A stretch of DNA of 21,553 bases, taken from assembly GCA_023391005.1 (NCBI GenBank), contig JAEWBS010000054.1, positions 1-21,553 on the forward strand, in the 5' to 3' direction. A program made the position numbers and the translations under genes. The notes under the pieces are model-generated. The model saw nothing but the letters and a program-made list of their open reading frames with translations. It searched no databases and had not been told where the DNA came from. Positions 13,787 to 21,524 of this stretch are shown piece after piece. Position 1 is the first letter of the stretch, and each line of letters starts with the position of its first letter. This stretch comes from Bacillota bacterium (GTDB lineage: Bacteria > Bacillota > Clostridia > Oscillospirales > Ruminococcaceae).

Positions 13787-15352
13787 TCAGGCGCGACTGC
13801 CACCCCATTCCACCGCTGCAAAGCCGGTGCGCTGCCACGGAATGAGTGTCTGGGGCAATACCTTTACAGGCTGCCGCAGACCCTTATAGACCATATGCAC
13901 CCTAAGCATGCTATCCGGCGCGGGACTGATGACGAGCGGCGCCAGCGCCTCGTATTGCTCAGTTGAAAAGCTGATGAGATTATAGGGGTTTTGGCTCATC
14001 TCCGGCACCCAATAGGTGATGAAATCGTTATATTCGCGCGGCGTCAGCCCCATGAACGCGAGCTTTTCGCGCAGAAAGGCTTCAGTCTCGCTACCCTTGA
14101 CCACAAAGCCCTCGGACAGATTCCAGTCGACCTTTTTATCGCCCTCCCAGAATAGGTAATAGTGGGTGCTGCCGTCCTTGAGGTTGGTTAATGTGCCGTC
14201 CGGCTCGGCGCGTACCTGCCAGCCATCCTCATAGGCGGGGTAGGTATAGGTCAGTTCTTCCTTGGGGTAACCCAGTGTTACCGAGATGTCGGTCGGCTGC
14301 TCAGGGTAGAGGTAGATGATCGGCTTGCCGGTGGTGGGGTTCATATCAACCGGCGCCAATTGGGGCCCGGGTTCAGGCTCGAGTTCGGGGGCTATTTCGT
14401 CGATGCGGTCGTAAATATCCTGCGCGATAAGCGCAAGCGGATAAACGATGCCCTCACGCATATTTCGGCACGCCTTGGGCGAGATGATCCCGCCAAGCCA
14501 AAAGGCGATCTTTCCATAAGTACGGTCGATAAAGCAAACGCCATAAGCATATCTGTCTATCTCCAGCGCAAAGGCCTCGGTGGTTGTGTAGGCAAAGCCA
14601 TGCATCAGCAGCTGTTCCTCCACGCCGGCCGTCACCGTCATAGAGGTGCGGTTGCGGTAATCCCCCACCTCAAATGAAGTCGTTGAAAGCATTTCGGCAA
14701 ATTTTTTACCGTTTGCCTCCGGGCTGCTGTTTAACCAAACCTCGCCTTCGCCAAAGTAGTCCCCGGTTTGGGCATAACTGAGCAGCACACCAAGCACATT
14801 CTGATTCTTTTGTTTAAATTTGTCAATCGCCTGCTCAGGCGATGCACCCTCGGAGATATTGCCGTAAATATCTCCCGTGATAACGCAGGGCGACAGGGTC
14901 CAAAGGGTATAGGCCAGCTGACCGCGAAACGTCAATGCCTTATCAAGTCCCCCTGTCAGCGTATAGACTTTGAGCGTCTCATAGGCATCGTAAAAGCTGT
15001 CATACGCCAGCGACCAGTCTCGCGTCGCCGAAGCGGAGGACATAAATCGCGCCTCCTCTGCCAGAACCGCGTCGGTTACCTGCGCCAGCGCCTGCCCGCC
15101 TGCCAAAGGGCCTTTCTCCGCCGCAACCGGCAGCGCGTCCGGTTTGGATGTGCCAACCACAGGGGAAAGTGCTTCGGATACCGAAGCCTGCGGCGCGGCG
15201 GCGCTCCCCATTTCACTGCTGGTTAGAGACGTACTGTCGGGCACGGACGTCTCCGCATTGAAAGGTGACGGCACCGCGCTGCTCTGCCCTGCGCACCCCG
15301 TAGCGAACAGAAGCATAACCGCAAGGCTCAAGGCTAATAATCGTTTCATCAT
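13787..15352 (-). CDS. Putative lipoprotein with uncharacterised YLYPE-type C-terminal domain
   Basis: The 521-residue product starts with a lipoprotein signal peptide (KR at 3-4, hydrophobic stretch to 18, lipidation Cys20 in FATGC), so it should be anchored to the outer face of the membrane. A Ser/Thr/Ala/Pro-rich linker (21-90) leads to a helical region (about 90-320), then an acidic Pro-rich hinge (ELEPEPGPQ). The C-terminal domain (about 340-515) contains KPIIYLYPE, TYTYPAYEDGWQV, YYLFWEG and YWVPEM; I have a general impression of similar domains in hypothetical proteins but cannot name a family or function. Two adjacent ATGs (15352, 15349) follow a GGGGGAAA ribosome site; either could be used. 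It is divergent from the Nim-like gene and has its own promoter. I found no catalytic motif. Confidence 0.8.
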   Translation of the reverse strand: MMKRLLALSLAVMLLFATGCAGQSSAVPSPFNAETSVPDSTSLTSSEMGSAAAPQASVSEALSPVVGTSKPDALPVAAEKGPLAGGQALAQVTDAVLAEEARFMSSASATRDWSLAYDSFYDAYETLKVYTLTGGLDKALTFRGQLAYTLWTLSPCVITGDIYGNISEGASPEQAIDKFKQKNQNVLGVLLSYAQTGDYFGEGEVWLNSSPEANGKKFAEMLSTTSFEVGDYRNRTSMTVTAGVEEQLLMHGFAYTTTEAFALEIDRYAYGVCFIDRTYGKIAFWLGGIISPKACRNMREGIVYPLALIAQDIYDRIDEIAPELEPEPGPQLAPVDMNPTTGKPIIYLYPEQPTDISVTLGYPKEELTYTYPAYEDGWQVRAEPDGTLTNLKDGSTHYYLFWEGDKKVDWNLSEGFVVKGSETEAFLREKLAFMGLTPREYNDFITYWVPEMSQNPYNLISFSTEQYEALAPLVISPAPDSMLRVHMVYKGLRQPVKVLPQTLIPWQRTGFAAVEWGGSRA

Positions 15353-15396
15353 ATTTCCCCCAAAAATATATCATTTTAGGAATCTCTTTCCAAATA

Positions 15397-15425
15397 AGTG
15401 TAGCACGCTGCGCCGATTGTTGCAA
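15397..15425 (-). promoter_or_regulatory. Predicted promoter of the lipoprotein gene
   Basis: On the minus strand TTGCAA (15425-15420) and TACACT (15402-15397) are separated by 17 bases, with TG just before the -10 giving an extended -10. The leader would be about 40 nt. It lies in the divergent gap shared with the plus-strand Nim-like gene. Confidence 0.55.
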
Positions 15426-15519
15426 CAAATAGCGAAATCTTCAGAATTTACTGCCGCATTCGGTTCTTGTGCTTTCCTGCTTTTCGTGATAAGCTTTTGA
15501 TATATTGGAGGTAGAAAAC

Positions 15520-15999
15520 ATGCGACGAAAAGATCGAGAAGTGACCGAGCCCGCGGAATTGCTCAAAATCATTCAGGAATGTAAGGTCTGTCGTCTTGCG
15601 ATGCAGGACGAGCAGGGCCTTTATATCGTGCCATTAAACTTTGGCTATGAATTTGACGGCGGTAATCTAACGCTCTATTTCCACTCCGCTAAAGAGGGGC
15701 GTAAAATTGATATTCTGTCCCACGCCCCGGCCGTCGCGTTCGAGATGGACTGCGACCACCAGCTGGTCGCCTCCGACATTGCTTGCCGCAACGGCTACGC
15801 CTATAAGAGCATTATCGGCAATGGCAACGCCAGCCTGATAGACGATATTGATGAAAAAATAAAGGGCCTGTCGCTCATGATGCTGCACCAGACCGGCAAG
15901 GAATGGGAAATGACGGCGCAGGCCGCAAGTTCCGTTGCGGTGTTCAAGGTGACGGCAACCGGTTTTACAGGGAAAATTCGTCCGATGCCTCAAGGCTGA
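15520..15999 (+). CDS. Pyridoxamine 5'-phosphate oxidase-fold (Nim-like) flavoprotein
   Basis: This is the only plus-strand gene. From ATG 15520 it encodes 159 residues with the split-barrel FMN-binding fold of the NimA/pyridoxamine-phosphate-oxidase-related family: an N-terminal helix (EPAELLKIIQECKVCRLA), the PLNFGYEFDG strand region, LYFHSAKEGRKIDIL (FMN phosphate contact region) and CDHQLVASDIACRNGYAYKSIIGNG. Family members reduce flavin-dependent substrates and some inactivate nitroimidazoles, but resistance cannot be inferred from the fold alone. GGAGG lies at 15507-15511, 8 bases before the ATG, which favours it over the in-frame TTG at 15505. It stands alone and is divergent from the lipoprotein gene. 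Confidence 0.88.
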   Translation: MRRKDREVTEPAELLKIIQECKVCRLAMQDEQGLYIVPLNFGYEFDGGNLTLYFHSAKEGRKIDILSHAPAVAFEMDCDHQLVASDIACRNGYAYKSIIGNGNASLIDDIDEKIKGLSLMMLHQTGKEWEMTAQAASSVAVFKVTATGFTGKIRPMPQG

Positions 16000-16230
16000 T
16001 TTCCCCTATTGAACACTTAAAATGAATGTTTTCGCCCACAGACGGCACGGCCTACATCGTCCCACTGTCAGTGCGCATCACACTTTCAGCAAACCGCTAT
16101 CGCGATTGAACTTATTATTCGGATGTTGAGGCTTCCTTTAAGTTCAACCGCATGCAAGCAAGATCGCATTATCAATCCGAGTGATAAATCAAATTGCTGT
16201 AAAATGCGCTATACAACCAATCGCCATATA
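16000..16230. other. Non-coding gap after the Nim-like gene, with inverted repeats
   Basis: No coding frame is evident. A perfect 9-base inverted repeat TTGAACTTA (16106-16114) and TAAGTTCAA (16139-16147), and a shorter TTATCA/TGATAA pair (about 16169-16187), are the only structures I see. Neither has a T-run. The shared terminator to the right ends the convergent transcripts. Confidence 0.4.
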
Positions 16231-16267
16231 AAAATCGGGCCATCCATTGCTGGATGACCCGATTTTT
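16231..16267. terminator. Bidirectional terminator between Nim-like gene and rnfB
   Basis: AAAATCGGG and CATCCA (16231-16246) pair with TGGATG and CCCGATTTT (16251-16266) around a TTGC loop, with one internal C/A mismatch. The arms end in A-rich and T-rich tracts, so it works in both directions. It lies about 20 bases beyond the rnfB stop and ends the rnf operon; it can also stop the convergent plus-strand transcript. Confidence 0.92.
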
Positions 16268-16284
16268 CATACGCTTTAACGCGT

Positions 16285-17082
16285 TTACTTTTTGATGACA
16301 TGGATGCACTGCTTGGGGCAGACCTCAACGCAAGCGCCGCAGGCGGTGCACTTGTCCTGATCAATATGCGCGAGGTTATCGACGACCTTGATCGCGTCAA
16401 ACTGGCAGGCCTTCTGGCACTTCATGCAGCCGATGCATCCAACCTTGCAGGTCTTCATGACCACCGCACCCTTGTCCTTCGAGTTGCAAAGGACATGGAT
16501 CTTATAGTCCGCAGGAACGATCTCGATCACGTTGCTCGGACAGGTCTTAGCGCACAGACCGCAGCCGATACAAAGATCGGTGTCGATGTGGGCGATGCCA
16601 TCCACCATCTCAATGGCGTTGACAGGGCAGACAACAGCACAATCGCCCATGCCCATACAGCCATAGGTACAAGTGCCCGTACCGCCATAAAAAAGCTTAG
16701 CGGCCGTACAGGTCTTGGCACTCTGATACTCCAGCTTTCTGGAAGTATTATCACAGGTGCCGTTGCACTTGACGGCGGCCACCACCTTAGCGACCTCCTC
16801 GACAGCGATGCCGAGCGCGTCGCCAAGGGCTTTGGCCGTATCAGGGCCGCCGGGGACGCAAAGGTTGCCCTTGGTGCATTCGCCCGAAACCAGCGCTTGC
16901 GCGTAGGCGTCGCAGCCGGCATAGCCGCAGGCGCCGCAGTTGGCGCCGGGGAGACATTCACGGACAGGACCAAAACGCTCGTCGACCGGCACAGCCATAA
17001 CTTTGGAGGCAATCGACAAAACGACAGCTGAAATCAGTCCGATAGCTGTAACGGCGACAATCGCCAAAACGATTCCATTCAT
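16285..17082 (-). CDS. rnfB: Rnf complex subunit B, multi-cluster ferredoxin protein
   Basis: RnfB is the cytoplasm-facing iron-sulfur subunit that takes electrons from reduced ferredoxin into the Rnf complex. The 265-residue product has an N-terminal membrane helix (about 4-26), the domain with CLPGANCGACGYAGC (Cys43, 49, 52, 57), and then four ferredoxin-type Cys sets: 138/142/148/152, 171/174/177/181, 216/219/222/226 and 245/248/251/255. That implies up to five [4Fe-4S] clusters, in line with the Cys-rich clostridial RnfB and more than the two ferredoxin sets of proteobacterial versions. It is the last gene of the operon, 21 bases after rnfA. Confidence 0.97.
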   Translation of the reverse strand: MNGIVLAIVAVTAIGLISAVVLSIASKVMAVPVDERFGPVRECLPGANCGACGYAGCDAYAQALVSGECTKGNLCVPGGPDTAKALGDALGIAVEEVAKVVAAVKCNGTCDNTSRKLEYQSAKTCTAAKLFYGGTGTCTYGCMGMGDCAVVCPVNAIEMVDGIAHIDTDLCIGCGLCAKTCPSNVIEIVPADYKIHVLCNSKDKGAVVMKTCKVGCIGCMKCQKACQFDAIKVVDNLAHIDQDKCTACGACVEVCPKQCIHVIKK

Positions 17083-17103
17083 AGTCTCATCTCCATTCTC
17101 TAA

Positions 17104-17694
17104 TTATCGGAACAGGTTTTCAACCACGCCCACGAATCCCATGAAGGAGACCGAAGTGATGGAAGCGGCAACCAGCGTAATCGGAACTCCCTGAAACGAT
17201 TCGGGTGCGTCACAGCCTTCGATTCTGGAACGAACGCCCGAGAACAGCACCATAGCCAGCAAAAAGCCGAGGCCGGAGCCGAAGGAGTTCGCCATCGACT
17301 GCGCGAAGTTATAGCCGCTGTCAATGTTCAGGATGGTAACGCCGAGCACGGCGCAGTTGGTGGTAATCAGCGGCAGGTAAACACCCAGCGACTGATGCAG
17401 AGCAGGCACATACTTTTTAAGAATGATCTCAACAAGCTGCACCAGCGCCGCGATGACCAAAATAAACACGATGGTTTGCAGATAGCCCAAGCCGTTTGCA
17501 TCCAGAAGATAGATCTGGATCGGATAAGTAACGGCAGTGGACATCAGCATAACAAAGATAACGGCAATCGACATGCCTACAGCCGAATCAAGCTTCTTAG
17601 AAACGCCCAAGAAGGGGCAGATGCCAAGAAACTTGGCAAGAACATAGTTGTTCACGAGCACGGCGCTCATGATAATAACGGCAAATTCCTTCAT
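17104..17694 (-). CDS. rnfA: Rnf complex membrane subunit A
   Basis: RnfA is a six-helix integral membrane subunit of the ion-translocating ferredoxin:NAD+ oxidoreductase. The 196-residue hydrophobic product is standard in length. It contains the conserved GICPFLGVSKK with Cys26 and LITTNCAVLG with Cys114; in the RnfA/RnfE (NqrE/NqrD) pair such cysteines hold an intramembrane [2Fe-2S] cluster at the subunit interface. It starts three bases after the rnfE stop, typical of tight coupling. RnfA and RnfE are homologous, with inverted topology. Confidence 0.97.
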   Translation of the reverse strand: MKEFAVIIMSAVLVNNYVLAKFLGICPFLGVSKKLDSAVGMSIAVIFVMLMSTAVTYPIQIYLLDANGLGYLQTIVFILVIAALVQLVEIILKKYVPALHQSLGVYLPLITTNCAVLGVTILNIDSGYNFAQSMANSFGSGLGFLLAMVLFSGVRSRIEGCDAPESFQGVPITLVAASITSVSFMGFVGVVENLFR

Positions 17695-17697
17695 CGA

Positions 17698-18366
17698 TCA
17701 GCACGCTCCCTTCTCAGCTTCGCCGTCTGCATCTTCGGGACCGCAGGCTGCACAGCCAAATTCCTTCTTCTTGATCGCTTTGCCCTTTGTGATCTTATTG
17801 ACCAGCGCGATCAGAGAACCGAAGACAAAGAAGCCGCCGGGTGCAAGACCCATGATGGAGATGGTGCGCGCTTCTTCAGAAACAAGGCGGATACCCATCC
17901 AGGTGCCCGCGCCCGTCGTCTCACGGATGGTCGCCATCAACAGCAGCGCCAGCGTAAAGCCAAGGCCCATGCCGATGCCGTCGAGCGCCGAATCGATTAC
18001 GCCGTTCTTAGAGGCAAACATCTCGGCGCGGCCCAGAATGATGCAGTTAACGACGATGAGCGGCAGATAGATGCCCAGCGCCTTATCCAGCGCGGGCGCG
18101 TAAGCCTTGACGACCATCTGGACAACCGTAACAAAGCCTGCGATAACAACAATATAAGCCGGGATACGCACCTTGTCGGGAATGATCTTGCGAAGCGCCG
18201 CAATGGCGATGTTCGAACACATTAAAACCACCGTGGCGGCAAGGCCCATGCCGATGGCATTTTGGGACTGCGTACTGACCGCCAGCGTCGGGCAGGTGCC
18301 CAGCAGCAGCACCAGAACGGGGTTTTCCTTAATAAGGCCTCTGGTGAGGTTTGAAAGTTTATTCAT
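17698..18366 (-). CDS. rnfE: Rnf complex membrane subunit E
   Basis: RnfE is the second six-helix membrane subunit paired with RnfA. The 222-residue product has the conserved LLGTCPTLAVS (Cys25) and LIVVNCIILGRAEMFAS (Cys108) segments that with RnfA house the membrane [2Fe-2S] cluster. It ends with a charged, Cys-containing tail (KKKEFGCAACGPEDADGE, then a final Cys; Cys205, 208, 222) after the last helix, longer than the basic fold requires. It follows rnfG after four bases. The subunit assignment is secure; the tail's role is unknown. Confidence 0.96.
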   Translation of the reverse strand: MNKLSNLTRGLIKENPVLVLLLGTCPTLAVSTQSQNAIGMGLAATVVLMCSNIAIAALRKIIPDKVRIPAYIVVIAGFVTVVQMVVKAYAPALDKALGIYLPLIVVNCIILGRAEMFASKNGVIDSALDGIGMGLGFTLALLLMATIRETTGAGTWMGIRLVSEEARTISIMGLAPGGFFVFGSLIALVNKITKGKAIKKKEFGCAACGPEDADGEAEKGAC

Positions 18367-18370
18367 TGCT

Positions 18371-19279
18371 TTAAGCCCCCTTTACTGCGGCGAGGTTGGC
18401 AAGCGCCGCGTTGAAGGCCTTTTTAAAGGCCTCGGAAGAAACGGTTGCGCTCGCGATACTGTCGATGCCGTCGGCGGAGGTTTTGCCGATAAACTGAGAC
18501 GTAAAGGCCTCTTCGGCAACTCTGGTGCCAAGACCCTCGGTTTCGACGCACTTGTCGACAACCACACCAACCACCTTGTCGGCACTGTCAAACAGCACCG
18601 CGATGGTCAGGTCGCCGCCGTAGCCCTGTGCCGTGCCGAATACGACATTGCCCGCGCCACCGCACTGGATACCGCCCGCCACCTCTTTAAAGGTTGCGTC
18701 GGGATAATACTGGGCAAGCTTAGCCTCGGTCAGACCGATGGGATTCTCAACGGTACCGCCCTGCGCGATTTTCTGTGCGGAAAACGCCTTCTCGACCGCA
18801 CCGATAAAGCATCTGGACGAAATGGTCGCACCGCCGATGGTCGAGACGCCGCTCAGGCTGTCGTCCTGACCCGGGAACTGGCTCTGGAACTTGGGTTCGG
18901 CCACCTTGGAGCCGAGGCCCGCCGTCTCACCGTGCGCCAGCACCTTGCTGCCGGTGATTTTGCCGTCGGCGTCAATGCCGACAATGATCTTCATGGTGCC
19001 GCCGTAGCCCTTGCCTTCGGCAATGACAACGGTACCGGCATTGTTGGTGGCATTGTAAACTTCTACGACGCCCTCGGGCAGACCTTCAAGCTCAAGCAGC
19101 TCAAAGCCGTCGGCAGCGGGCAGCACTTCTTTTCTGGCAATTTCAGCGTTGGCCTTTTCGGTCTGCTCAATGATCGGAGTGGTCGCCTGCTCGGTAAACG
19201 CCAGCGCGGTCGTGATCACCAGACAGATGATGGTGAGCACAGCAATCGGCATGACAAAATCATTTTTTGCGTTGCTCAT
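18371..19279 (-). CDS. rnfG: Rnf complex subunit G with two FMN-binding domains
   Basis: RnfG is a membrane-anchored extracytoplasmic flavoprotein whose FMN is attached covalently through a Thr phosphoester by an ApbE-type flavin transferase. The usual protein is about 180-220 residues with one FMN-binding domain. This one is 302 residues: one N-terminal helix (about 10-29), then two tandem FMN_bind-like units. Unit 1 (about 92-168) has HGETAGLG (116-123) and GGATISS with Thr152; unit 2 (about 219-292) has VETEGLGTRV and ASATVSS with Thr279. Each resembles the SGATxxS flavinylation motif, with one or two substitutions. The ATG overlaps the rnfD stop by 4 bases. Position and domains make the RnfG call firm; double flavinylation is inferred. 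Confidence 0.93.
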   Translation of the reverse strand: MSNAKNDFVMPIAVLTIICLVITTALAFTEQATTPIIEQTEKANAEIARKEVLPAADGFELLELEGLPEGVVEVYNATNNAGTVVIAEGKGYGGTMKIIVGIDADGKITGSKVLAHGETAGLGSKVAEPKFQSQFPGQDDSLSGVSTIGGATISSRCFIGAVEKAFSAQKIAQGGTVENPIGLTEAKLAQYYPDATFKEVAGGIQCGGAGNVVFGTAQGYGGDLTIAVLFDSADKVVGVVVDKCVETEGLGTRVAEEAFTSQFIGKTSADGIDSIASATVSSEAFKKAFNAALANLAAVKGA

Positions 19280-20202
19280 TTCGCGGCACCTCCCAAAGCT
19301 TTATTCCGGGTAAGATTGGAAATATGCGGCGCTAAGATATTCATCAGCAGAATCGCGAAGGAAACGCCCTCGGGATAACTGCCGAACACGCGAATTAAGA
19401 CGGTCAGAAGACCGCAGCCGACACCGAAGATCACACGGCCCTTGGGCGTCTGGGGCGAGGTGCTGTAATCGGTCGCCATAAAAATAGCGCCCAACAACAG
19501 GCCGCCAGCCAGCGTGTGATAAACCGCGTTCTGACCCAGCAGCGCCGTGAGCACCGCGACGGTCGCGATAAACGAAACGGTGATGTGCCAGGTGATGACC
19601 TTGCGATAAAGCAGGTAAACAAAGCCCAGCAGCAGCGCAGCGGCGCTCACCTCACCGATGCAGCCGCCGATCTGGCCTAACGCCATGCGGGCGATTGAGG
19701 GCAGCTGCTCGGTCTGACCGGAAGCCATCAGGCTTAGCGGCGTCGCACCGGCAACCGCGTCGGGGTAACCGGTCACCCAGTCGGTCATCGGACCGGTGAA
19801 GGAGATCAGCAGCACGATACGCGCGGTGATGGCGGGGTTTGCAAAGTTCTGGCCGATGCCGCCAAACAGCTGCTTGACGACGATGATGGCCACGATAGAG
19901 CCGAACGCGGCCATCCACAGCGGGAGACCGACCGGCAGATTGTAAGCGAGCAGCAGGCCGGTGACGGCGGCGGAATAGTCGCCGATGGTTACGGGACGGC
20001 GGCAGCCCTTTTGGAACACATATTCAGCGCCGACCGCGAAAGCCACGCAGACAGCGACAAGCAGCAGTGCGCGCACACCAAAGACAACAACTGAAACCAG
20101 CAGCGCGGGCACCAGCGCAATAAGCACGTCGCGCATGATCGACTGAGTCGTGTCGTTGTGGCGAATGTGCGGAGAGCAGGTTACGATCATTGGATTACTC
20201 AC
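19276..20202 (-). CDS. rnfD: Rnf complex membrane subunit D
   Basis: RnfD is a large multi-spanning membrane subunit carrying covalent FMN. The 308-residue product is strongly hydrophobic (about nine predicted helices). It includes the conserved PHIRHNDTTQ near the N-terminus, GQNFANPAITAR (117-128) and DAVAGATPL (148-156), where the flavin-bearing Thr would be Thr154; the more common form is SGATPL, here with Ala replacing Ser. The frame begins at GTG 20202 with a GGGGTG ribosome site 8 bases upstream; an internal ATG (20190) is a weaker alternative. It lies 14 bases after rnfC. Confidence 0.95.
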   Translation of the reverse strand: MSNPMIVTCSPHIRHNDTTQSIMRDVLIALVPALLVSVVVFGVRALLLVAVCVAFAVGAEYVFQKGCRRPVTIGDYSAAVTGLLLAYNLPVGLPLWMAAFGSIVAIIVVKQLFGGIGQNFANPAITARIVLLISFTGPMTDWVTGYPDAVAGATPLSLMASGQTEQLPSIARMALGQIGGCIGEVSAAALLLGFVYLLYRKVITWHITVSFIATVAVLTALLGQNAVYHTLAGGLLLGAIFMATDYSTSPQTPKGRVIFGVGCGLLTVLIRVFGSYPEGVSFAILLMNILAPHISNLTRNKALGGAAK

Positions 20203-20216
20203 TGTTTTTTCACCCC

Positions 20217-21524
20217 TTATTTTTTCTGCGAAGCTTCCCGGACCATCGCCTTGGCAAGCTTGTTGGTCAGCACAAGTTCACGTTTTGCCGGACATACGAA
20301 CGAGCAGCAGCCGCACTCCATGCAGATCATGACTTTAAGCTCGTTGAGCATATCGGTATTCTTAATTTTAAAGGCGTGCTCAATCGTCGCCGGCATCAGG
20401 CCGACCGGGCAGGCCGCCACGCAGCGTCCGCACTTGATGCAGGCGGTCGTGGACGCTAAGGTCGCTTCCTTTTCGGCAAAGGCCAGCACGGCGTTGTTGT
20501 TCTTGAGCAGCGGAACCTCGTCGTTGGGCACTGCGATACCCATCATCGGGCCGCCATAAAGAATCTTTTTGGGTTCGGCTTTGTAGCCGCCGCAGAACTC
20601 AAATATCTTAGCAATGGGGGTGCCGATGGGCGCAATGACATTGCCCGGCTTGGCAACGGCGGAGCCGTCGACGGTCAGGCACTTTTCAACCAGCGGCATG
20701 CCGGTTTCGATATACTTGGAGATAAACGCCAGCGTTGTGACGTTGATGACGATGCAGCCGACGTCGAGCGGCAGCTTGCCCTCGGGCACGTCGCGGCCGG
20801 TGGCGTTGTGGATGAGCACCTTTTCACCGCCCTGTGGGTAGAGCGAGGGCATCGCCATCACCTCAAAGTCGGAGTCGTTGGCGGTCTTCTCCTGAAAAAG
20901 CTTGATGGCCTCGGGTTTATTATCCTCAATGCCAAGGATGGTCTTTTTCTGGCCGACAAATTTCTTGAGCAGCGCGGCGCCCTTGATGATGTGCTCATAA
21001 TCGTCGATCATCGTGCGCAGATCGGAGGTTATGTATGGCTCACACTCCGCGCCGTTGATGAGAAGATAGTCGACCGAACTCGGACTCTTGACCGACAGCT
21101 TGACCGTCGTCGGAAAGCCCGCGCCGCCCAAGCCGACCAGTCCGCTTGCGCGCACGGCGGCCAAAAACTGCTCGGTGGTCTCGACAACCGGCGGAACAAC
21201 CGTCTCGGCGATTTCCTGCAGGCCGTCGGCTTCGATGACAACAGCCTTTGCCATAGCGCCATTGCTCATGAGCAGTTCGTCAATTTTGACGACCTTTCCG
21301 GACACGCTGGCATGAATGGGCACGCTGACAAACCCCGCCGCTTCACCGATTACCTGACCGACCTTGACAAGATCGCCCGCCTTGACCACAGGCGTACATG
21401 GCGCTCCGATGTGCATGTTCATCGGAATAATGACCTTGTCGGGAGTCGGAATGCGCTGTGGCGCGCACTCTGCGGTGTTCTTGTGGTGAGGCGCATGGAC
21501 ACCGCTCAGTCTTTTAATAGACAC
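20217..21524 (-). CDS. rnfC: Rnf complex subunit C, NADH/FMN and [4Fe-4S] protein
   Basis: RnfC is the peripheral NAD+-binding subunit of the complex. From GTG 21524 it has 435 residues; GGGGG lies 8 bases upstream, which favours this over the in-frame TTG at 21539 that would overlap that site. It has an N-terminal barrel-sandwich-like region (about 30-85), a flavin/NADH-binding core with GLGGAGFP (131-138) and NGAECEP (157-163), and two C-terminal [4Fe-4S] motifs: Cys362/365/368/372 and Cys401/404/407/411 (CMECGCC). It heads the rnfCDGEAB operon; the promoter lies beyond the right edge. With D, G, E, A and B it forms the ferredoxin:NAD+ oxidoreductase that pumps Na+ or H+; the ion cannot be read from this sequence. 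Confidence 0.97.
   Translation of the reverse strand: MSIKRLSGVHAPHHKNTAECAPQRIPTPDKVIIPMNMHIGAPCTPVVKAGDLVKVGQVIGEAAGFVSVPIHASVSGKVVKIDELLMSNGAMAKAVVIEADGLQEIAETVVPPVVETTEQFLAAVRASGLVGLGGAGFPTTVKLSVKSPSSVDYLLINGAECEPYITSDLRTMIDDYEHIIKGAALLKKFVGQKKTILGIEDNKPEAIKLFQEKTANDSDFEVMAMPSLYPQGGEKVLIHNATGRDVPEGKLPLDVGCIVINVTTLAFISKYIETGMPLVEKCLTVDGSAVAKPGNVIAPIGTPIAKIFEFCGGYKAEPKKILYGGPMMGIAVPNDEVPLLKNNNAVLAFAEKEATLASTTACIKCGRCVAACPVGLMPATIEHAFKIKNTDMLNELKVMICMECGCCSFVCPAKRELVLTNKLAKAMVREASQKK

Noticed and set aside
15505..15519. Upstream TTG start for the Nim-like gene
   Set aside because: The TTG overlaps the GGAGG ribosome site, which is positioned correctly for the ATG at 15520.
18173..19378. 401-codon plus-strand open frame
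   Set aside because: It lies opposite rnfG and rnfE, whose products match known families. The plus frame has no recognisable domain and is a product of GC-biased codon use on the other strand.
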